Shown piece after piece: positions 48,050 to 51,331 of a DNA stretch of 51,331 nucleotides. The DNA is from Comamonadaceae bacterium (GTDB taxonomy: Bacteria; Pseudomonadota; Gammaproteobacteria; Burkholderiales; Burkholderiaceae_C). The stretch is from assembly GCA_004144865.1 (NCBI GenBank), contig SEAY01000012.1:1-51331 (forward strand), in the 5' to 3' direction. Within the stretch, counting starts at the first letter, position 1. Each line of letters opens with the position of its first letter. Under the pieces are notes generated by a model, which ran no database searches, was not told the DNA's origin, and saw only the letters and a program-made list of their open reading frames with translations. The position numbers were made by a program, and so were the translations under genes.

Positions 48050-49009
48050 ATGAAACGCCGCCAGTTCGCAGCGCTCGCCGCCCTCACCCTTGCCCTCGCA
48101 GCGCCGGCTGCGCTGGCCCAGGACCGCACCCTCAAGATCATGGTGGGCTTCCCGCCGGGCGGGTCGGCCGACGTGATCGCCCGCCTGCTGGCCCAGAAGA
48201 TGGCCGTGACGCTCGGCCAGCCGGTGATCGTCGACAACAAGCCCGGCGCCGCCGGCCGCCTGGTGCTGGGCGAGCTCAAGCGGGCCGCGCCGGACGGGCA
48301 GACGCTGGTGCTGTCGCCCAGCGGGGCGATGGTCATCGCCCCCTGGCTCTACAGCAACATCGGCTACGACCCGATCAAGGATTTCACGCCGGTCTCGCGC
48401 ATCGTCACCTTCGATTTCGCCGTGACCGCCGGACCCGCGGCGCCGCAGGGCGACCTGAAGTCGGTGCTGGGGTGGATGAAGGCGAACCCGTCGAAGGCCA
48501 GCTATGGCACCTCCGGCGCCGGCACCGTGCCGCACTTCGCCGGCCTGTTGCTGTCGCAGGTGGCGGGCGTGCCGATCACGCACGTGCCGTACCGCGGCGG
48601 CGCCCCCGCGGCGCAGGACCTGATCGGCGGCCAGATCCCCCTGATGGTGGATACCGCCTCCGAAACGCTCGAACACCACAAGGCCGGCAAGGTGCGCATC
48701 CTGGCCGTCACCGGCGAGCAGCGCTCGCGCGCGCTGCCGGACGTGCCCACGCTGAAGGAGCAGGGCATCAACATGGCGGCGGACGCGTTCTTCGGCCTGT
48801 ACGGCCCGCCCGGCATGTCCGCCGACGTCGTGGCGCGCCTGGACCGCGCCGTGGCCGACGCGCTGCGGCAGCCCGACGTGCAGGAGAAGATCTACAACTT
48901 CGGCCTGGTGCCCAACCACGCGCCGTCGGCCGACCTGGCGGCGACGCAGGCGTCGCACCTGAAGCGCTGGGAAGCGCCGATCAAGGCCTCGGGATTCAAG
49001 GCGGAGTGA
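48050..49009 (+). CDS. Bug (TctC) family extracytoplasmic substrate-binding protein
   Basis: 319 residues. Signal peptide MKRRQFAALAALTLALAAPA, cleaved after ALAQ near residue 23-24. The mature part starts with the Bug motif IMVGFPPGGSADVIARLLA; PVIVDNKPGAAG and GGQIPLMVDT follow. These proteins bind small carboxylates in the periplasm, often without a linked TctAB membrane pair, as here. AGGAGA is an SD. The 117-base region upstream has dyads TAGC-TT-GCTA (48001-48010) and CGTTC-N9-GAACG (48012-48030) that could be LysR-type sites. Confidence 0.93.
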   Translation: MKRRQFAALAALTLALAAPAALAQDRTLKIMVGFPPGGSADVIARLLAQKMAVTLGQPVIVDNKPGAAGRLVLGELKRAAPDGQTLVLSPSGAMVIAPWLYSNIGYDPIKDFTPVSRIVTFDFAVTAGPAAPQGDLKSVLGWMKANPSKASYGTSGAGTVPHFAGLLLSQVAGVPITHVPYRGGAPAAQDLIGGQIPLMVDTASETLEHHKAGKVRILAVTGEQRSRALPDVPTLKEQGINMAADAFFGLYGPPGMSADVVARLDRAVADALRQPDVQEKIYNFGLVPNHAPSADLAATQASHLKRWEAPIKASGFKAE

Positions 49010-49015
49010 GTTCGC

Positions 49016-49035
49016 GGTGGGCACGCGTGCCCACC
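49016..49035. repeat. Perfect 20-base palindrome GGTGGGCACG/CGTGCCCACC
   Basis: Seven bases after the Bug gene stop, same family as 8523-8545 but without a loop. No T-run follows. Confidence 0.7.
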
Positions 49036-49049
49036 TCCAGCGATCTCAT

Positions 49050-49134
49050 GTCGGGTTCGGCTTCGCGCTCACCCCGACCTACGGGCGTCGAGGATTTCGT
49101 AGGTCGGCGGTGAGCGCGAAGCCGAACCCCGACG
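49050..49134. repeat. Paired inverted REP-like element before the CoA-transferase gene
   Basis: Units 49050-49083 (GTCGGGTTCGGCTTCGCG ... CCGACCTACG) and 49098-49134 (its near-exact inverse) around 14 bases. The arms differ by only two single-base indels, so the RNA would form a stem of about 34 pairs. Same family as 21317-21402. Confidence 0.85.
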
Positions 49135-49162
49135 TGCCAACCGCCGCGCAAGACCCATCTTG

Positions 49163-49168
49163 CAGAAT
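49163..49168 (+). promoter_or_regulatory. Predicted -10 element for the CoA-transferase gene (leaderless start)
   Basis: CAGAAT-GCGGCC-ATG, six-base gap, no SD. This supports ATG 49175 as start over the in-frame TTG at 49160, which lies before the hexamer. Confidence 0.45.
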
Positions 49169-49174
49169 GCGGCC

Positions 49175-50371
49175 ATGCCCGATCCCGCCTCTCTTCCCTA
49201 CGCCGGCATCCGCGTCGTCGAATTCACCCACATGGTGATGGGCCCCACCTGCGGCATGGTGCTGGCCGACCTGGGTGCGGAGGTGATCAAGGTCGAGCCT
49301 CCGGGCGGCGACACCACGCGGCGGCTGCTCGGCTCCGGCGCCGGCTTCTATCCCCTGTTCAACCGCAACAAGAAGAGCGTGGTGCTGGACCTGCAGTCGC
49401 CGCCGGGGCGCGAAGCCGCGCTGAGGCTGGTGGCCACCGCCGACGTGGTGAGCGAGAACTTCAGGCCCGGCACGATGAAGAAACTCGGCCTGGACTACGC
49501 TTCGCTCTCGAAGCGCCATCCGCGCCTCGTCTACGTGAGCCACAAGGGCTTCCTGCCCGGCCCCTACGAGCACCGCACCGCACTCGACGAAGTGGTGCAG
49601 ATGATGGGCGGCCTCGCCTACATGACGGGCCGCGCGGGCGATCCGCTGCGCGCGGGCGCCAGCGTCAACGACATCATGGGCGGCATGTTCGGCGCCATCG
49701 GCGCGATGGCGGCGCTGGCGCAAAGGGAGAAAACCGGCCGCGGCCAGGAAGTGCAGAGCGCCCTGTTCGAGAACAACGTGTTCCTCGTCGCCCAGCACAT
49801 GATGCAGTTCGCAGTGACGGGCCAGCCCGCGGACCCAATGCCGGCGCGCATCTCCGCCTGGGCGGTCTACGACGTGTTCACGGTGAAGGGCGGCGAGCAG
49901 ATCTTCCTGGCGGCGGTGAGCGACAGCCAGTGGCGGGTGTTCTGCGACGCCTTCGGCTACGCCGACCTCCTCGCCGACGCGCGCTTAGCGACCAACAACG
50001 ACCGGGTGCGTGCGCGCGCCTGGCTGCTGCCCATCCTGCGCGAGCGCCTGGCTGCGCACTCGGCGGTGGAGCTCAGCGCGGTCTTCGAGAGCCGGGGCTT
50101 GCCCTTCGCGCCCATCACCCGGCCGCAGGACCTGTTCGATGATCCGCACTTGGCCGCCACGGGCGGACTGGCGCCGCTGGAACTGCCGGATGGCCGCTCG
50201 ACGCAGGTGCCCCTGCTGCCCCTGACGCTGGATGGCGAGCGCCCGCCGCTGCGCCTGCAGCCCCCGCGGGCCGGCCAGCACACGGCCGAAATCCTGCGGG
50301 AGCTGGGCTACACGCCGCAGGAGATCGCGGGGCTCGTTCCCGGAGATGCCGGCGCAATTCCCAAGAATTAG
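49175..50371 (+). CDS. CaiB/BaiF (class III) CoA-transferase
   Basis: 398 residues. Starts MPDPASLPYAGIRVVEFTHMVMGP; contains LADLGAEVIKVEPPGGD, FNRNKKSVVLDL, the catalytic Asp probably at 166 (SVNDIMGGMFGAIGA), and the C-terminal FESRGLPFAPI. The family moves CoA between carboxylic acids, e.g. formyl-, carnitine- or succinyl-CoA-dependent reactions. The substrate is unknown. Neighbours (Bug protein, ACMSD-like enzyme, LysR regulator) suggest an organic acid. Confidence 0.94.
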   Translation: MPDPASLPYAGIRVVEFTHMVMGPTCGMVLADLGAEVIKVEPPGGDTTRRLLGSGAGFYPLFNRNKKSVVLDLQSPPGREAALRLVATADVVSENFRPGTMKKLGLDYASLSKRHPRLVYVSHKGFLPGPYEHRTALDEVVQMMGGLAYMTGRAGDPLRAGASVNDIMGGMFGAIGAMAALAQREKTGRGQEVQSALFENNVFLVAQHMMQFAVTGQPADPMPARISAWAVYDVFTVKGGEQIFLAAVSDSQWRVFCDAFGYADLLADARLATNNDRVRARAWLLPILRERLAAHSAVELSAVFESRGLPFAPITRPQDLFDDPHLAATGGLAPLELPDGRSTQVPLLPLTLDGERPPLRLQPPRAGQHTAEILRELGYTPQEIAGLVPGDAGAIPKN

Positions 50372-50395
50372 CGCCCGATTCATGACCTGCGGCCG

Positions 50396-50401
50396 CATAA
50401 T
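50396..50401 (+). promoter_or_regulatory. Predicted -10 element for the LysR gene
   Basis: CATAAT, nine bases before the ATG; no SD in CGGCGCCGC. Confidence 0.4.
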
Positions 50402-50410
50402 CGGCGCCGC

Positions 50411-51331
50411 ATGGACAAGCTGAAGCAGCTGGAATCCTTCGTCTCGGTGGCCACCAAGGGCAGCCTCACGGCGGCCGCGCGCGCCGAAGGCGTGGCGCCC
50501 GCCATCATGGGACGCCGGCTCGACGCGCTGGAGGAGCGGCTCGGCGTGAAGCTGCTGGTGCGCACCACCCGCCGCATCTCGCTCACGCACGAGGGCAGCG
50601 CCTTCCTGGAGGATTGCCAGCGGCTGCTGGCCGACATCGCCAACGCGGAGGCGAGCGTCAGTGCCGGCGGGGTGAAGGCGAGCGGGCACCTGCGCATCAC
50701 CGCGCCGGCGGGCTTCGGCCGGCGCCACGTCGCGCCGCTGGTGCCGCGCTTCCGTGAGCTGCACAGCGACGTGACGATCTCGCTCAACCTGAGCGACCGC
50801 GTGGTGGACCTCGCCGGCGAAGGCTTCGACTGCGCCGTGCGCGTGGGCGACTTCCCCGATTCGTCGCTGGTGAGCGTGCGGCTGGGCGACAACCGCCGCA
50901 TGTGCGTGGCCACGCCGGAGTACCTGCGCCGCCACGGCACGCCGGAGCATCCCAACGACCTGCTGCGCTTCGACTGCCTCACGCTCTCGAGCGACGCCTC
51001 GCAGACCCGCGGCTGGGCGTTCGTGCTGCCGGGCAAGAACGGCGACGGCGAAGTGGTCCACATCAAGCCGGCGGGCCCCCTCGACTGCTCCGACGGCCAG
51101 GTGCTGCACGACTGGTGCGCGCAGGGCTGGGGCATCGCCTGGCGCAGCACCTGGGAGGTGGAGCAGGAGATCGCGCAAGGCCGCCTCGTGGAGGTGCTCG
51201 CCGGATTCGCCGCCCCGCCCAATGGCATCTACGCCGTCTTTCCCCAGCGCAAGCACCTGCCCCTGCGGGTGCGGCTGTGGATCGACTTCCTCAAGCACCA
51301 CTACGCGCAGCCGCACTTCTGGATGGCGGCG
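50411..51331 (+). CDS. LysR family transcriptional regulator (3' end outside window)
   Basis: 307 residues to the window edge with no stop, so nearly complete by family length. N-terminal winged HTH: LKQLESFVSVATKGSLTAAA, then GRRLDALEERLGVKLLVRTT. The effector domain starts near GHLRITAPAGFGRRH. CrgA-like subgroup by pattern (ALEERLGVxLL, ITAPxxFGRRHV). Same direction as the CoA-transferase, 39 bases downstream but with its own predicted promoter. Likely local regulator, though LysR genes more often lie divergent to their target. Confidence 0.93.
   Translation, partial: MDKLKQLESFVSVATKGSLTAAARAEGVAPAIMGRRLDALEERLGVKLLVRTTRRISLTHEGSAFLEDCQRLLADIANAEASVSAGGVKASGHLRITAPAGFGRRHVAPLVPRFRELHSDVTISLNLSDRVVDLAGEGFDCAVRVGDFPDSSLVSVRLGDNRRMCVATPEYLRRHGTPEHPNDLLRFDCLTLSSDASQTRGWAFVLPGKNGDGEVVHIKPAGPLDCSDGQVLHDWCAQGWGIAWRSTWEVEQEIAQGRLVEVLAGFAAPPNGIYAVFPQRKHLPLRVRLWIDFLKHHYAQPHFWMAA

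Noticed and set aside
49160..49174. TTG 49160 as start of the CoA-transferase
   Set aside because: It lies before the predicted -10 and adds five residues not typical of the family; ATG 49175 fits better.

Overview
The window is a piece of a high-GC (roughly 68-70% by eye) chromosome from a betaproteobacterium, most likely order Burkholderiales, family Comamonadaceae (Ramlibacter/Variovorax-like). The pointers are a bamE-dapB-exbB-exbD-leuS-lptE-holA-proA backbone, fur divergent from bamE, ptsN next to hprK, an ATP-grasp type GshA, DUF1631, and a Bug-type binding protein beside a CaiB-type CoA-transferase. No tRNA, rRNA, CRISPR array, prophage or intact insertion sequence is visible. Coding density is high. 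The non-coding space holds several families of short palindromic repeats.

Layout. (1) 1-3138: tail of one ExbD and a complete second ExbD, a histidine-rich membrane protein of unknown function, a conserved unknown, and a membrane-anchored metallophosphoesterase. (2) 3231-8514: pntAA-pntAB-pntB transhydrogenase, a fadD-type acyl-CoA ligase, and the MTA/SAH nucleosidase. (3) 8550-13556: corA, a patatin-like lipase, two tandem unrecognised small genes, hpf, ptsN, hprK. (4) 13722-25143: fur, bamE, dapB, exbB, exbD, leuS, lptE, an inserted ornithine-type aminotransferase, holA, proA, gshA. (5) 25239-35436: potassium uptake, with kup followed by a complete kdp locus (an extra 34-residue membrane peptide, kdpF, kdpA, kdpB, kdpC, kdpD, kdpE). 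(6) 35490-39678: a Baeyer-Villiger-type monooxygenase with an alpha/beta hydrolase, gshB, and a class II glutamine amidotransferase. (7) 39686-46869, minus strand: a small CWC cysteine-rich protein with a 14-TM-type MFS exporter, DUF1631, and a probable two-gene operon of L-2-haloacid dehalogenase and malate synthase G. (8) 46952-51331: an ACMSD-like amidohydrolase, a Bug substrate-binding protein, a CaiB/BaiF CoA-transferase and a LysR regulator that runs off the end.

How the genes work together. Envelope and energy functions (Exb proton-motive units, BamE, LptE, transhydrogenase) sit beside lysine/peptidoglycan (dapB), proline (proA) and glutathione (gshA, gshB) biosynthesis. PtsN and HprK belong to the regulatory nitrogen-PTS. 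PtsN is known in other bacteria to act on potassium systems, which fits the kup and kdp loci downstream. The dehalogenase-malate synthase pair suggests a route from haloacetate through glycolate and glyoxylate into malate.

The most notable pattern is regulatory. At least eight genes on both strands have a -10-like hexamer ending exactly six bases before the start codon and no Shine-Dalgarno sequence. This predicts leaderless mRNAs and contrasts with the strong SD sequences of hpf, pntAA, the kdp leader gene and rocD. Other points of interest are a long operator-like dyad over the dehalogenase promoter, paired REP-like elements after rocD and after the Bug gene, a repeat that supplies the C-terminus of HolA, a duplicated nucleotide-binding start in DapB, and opposed G-quadruplex motifs in front of leuS.
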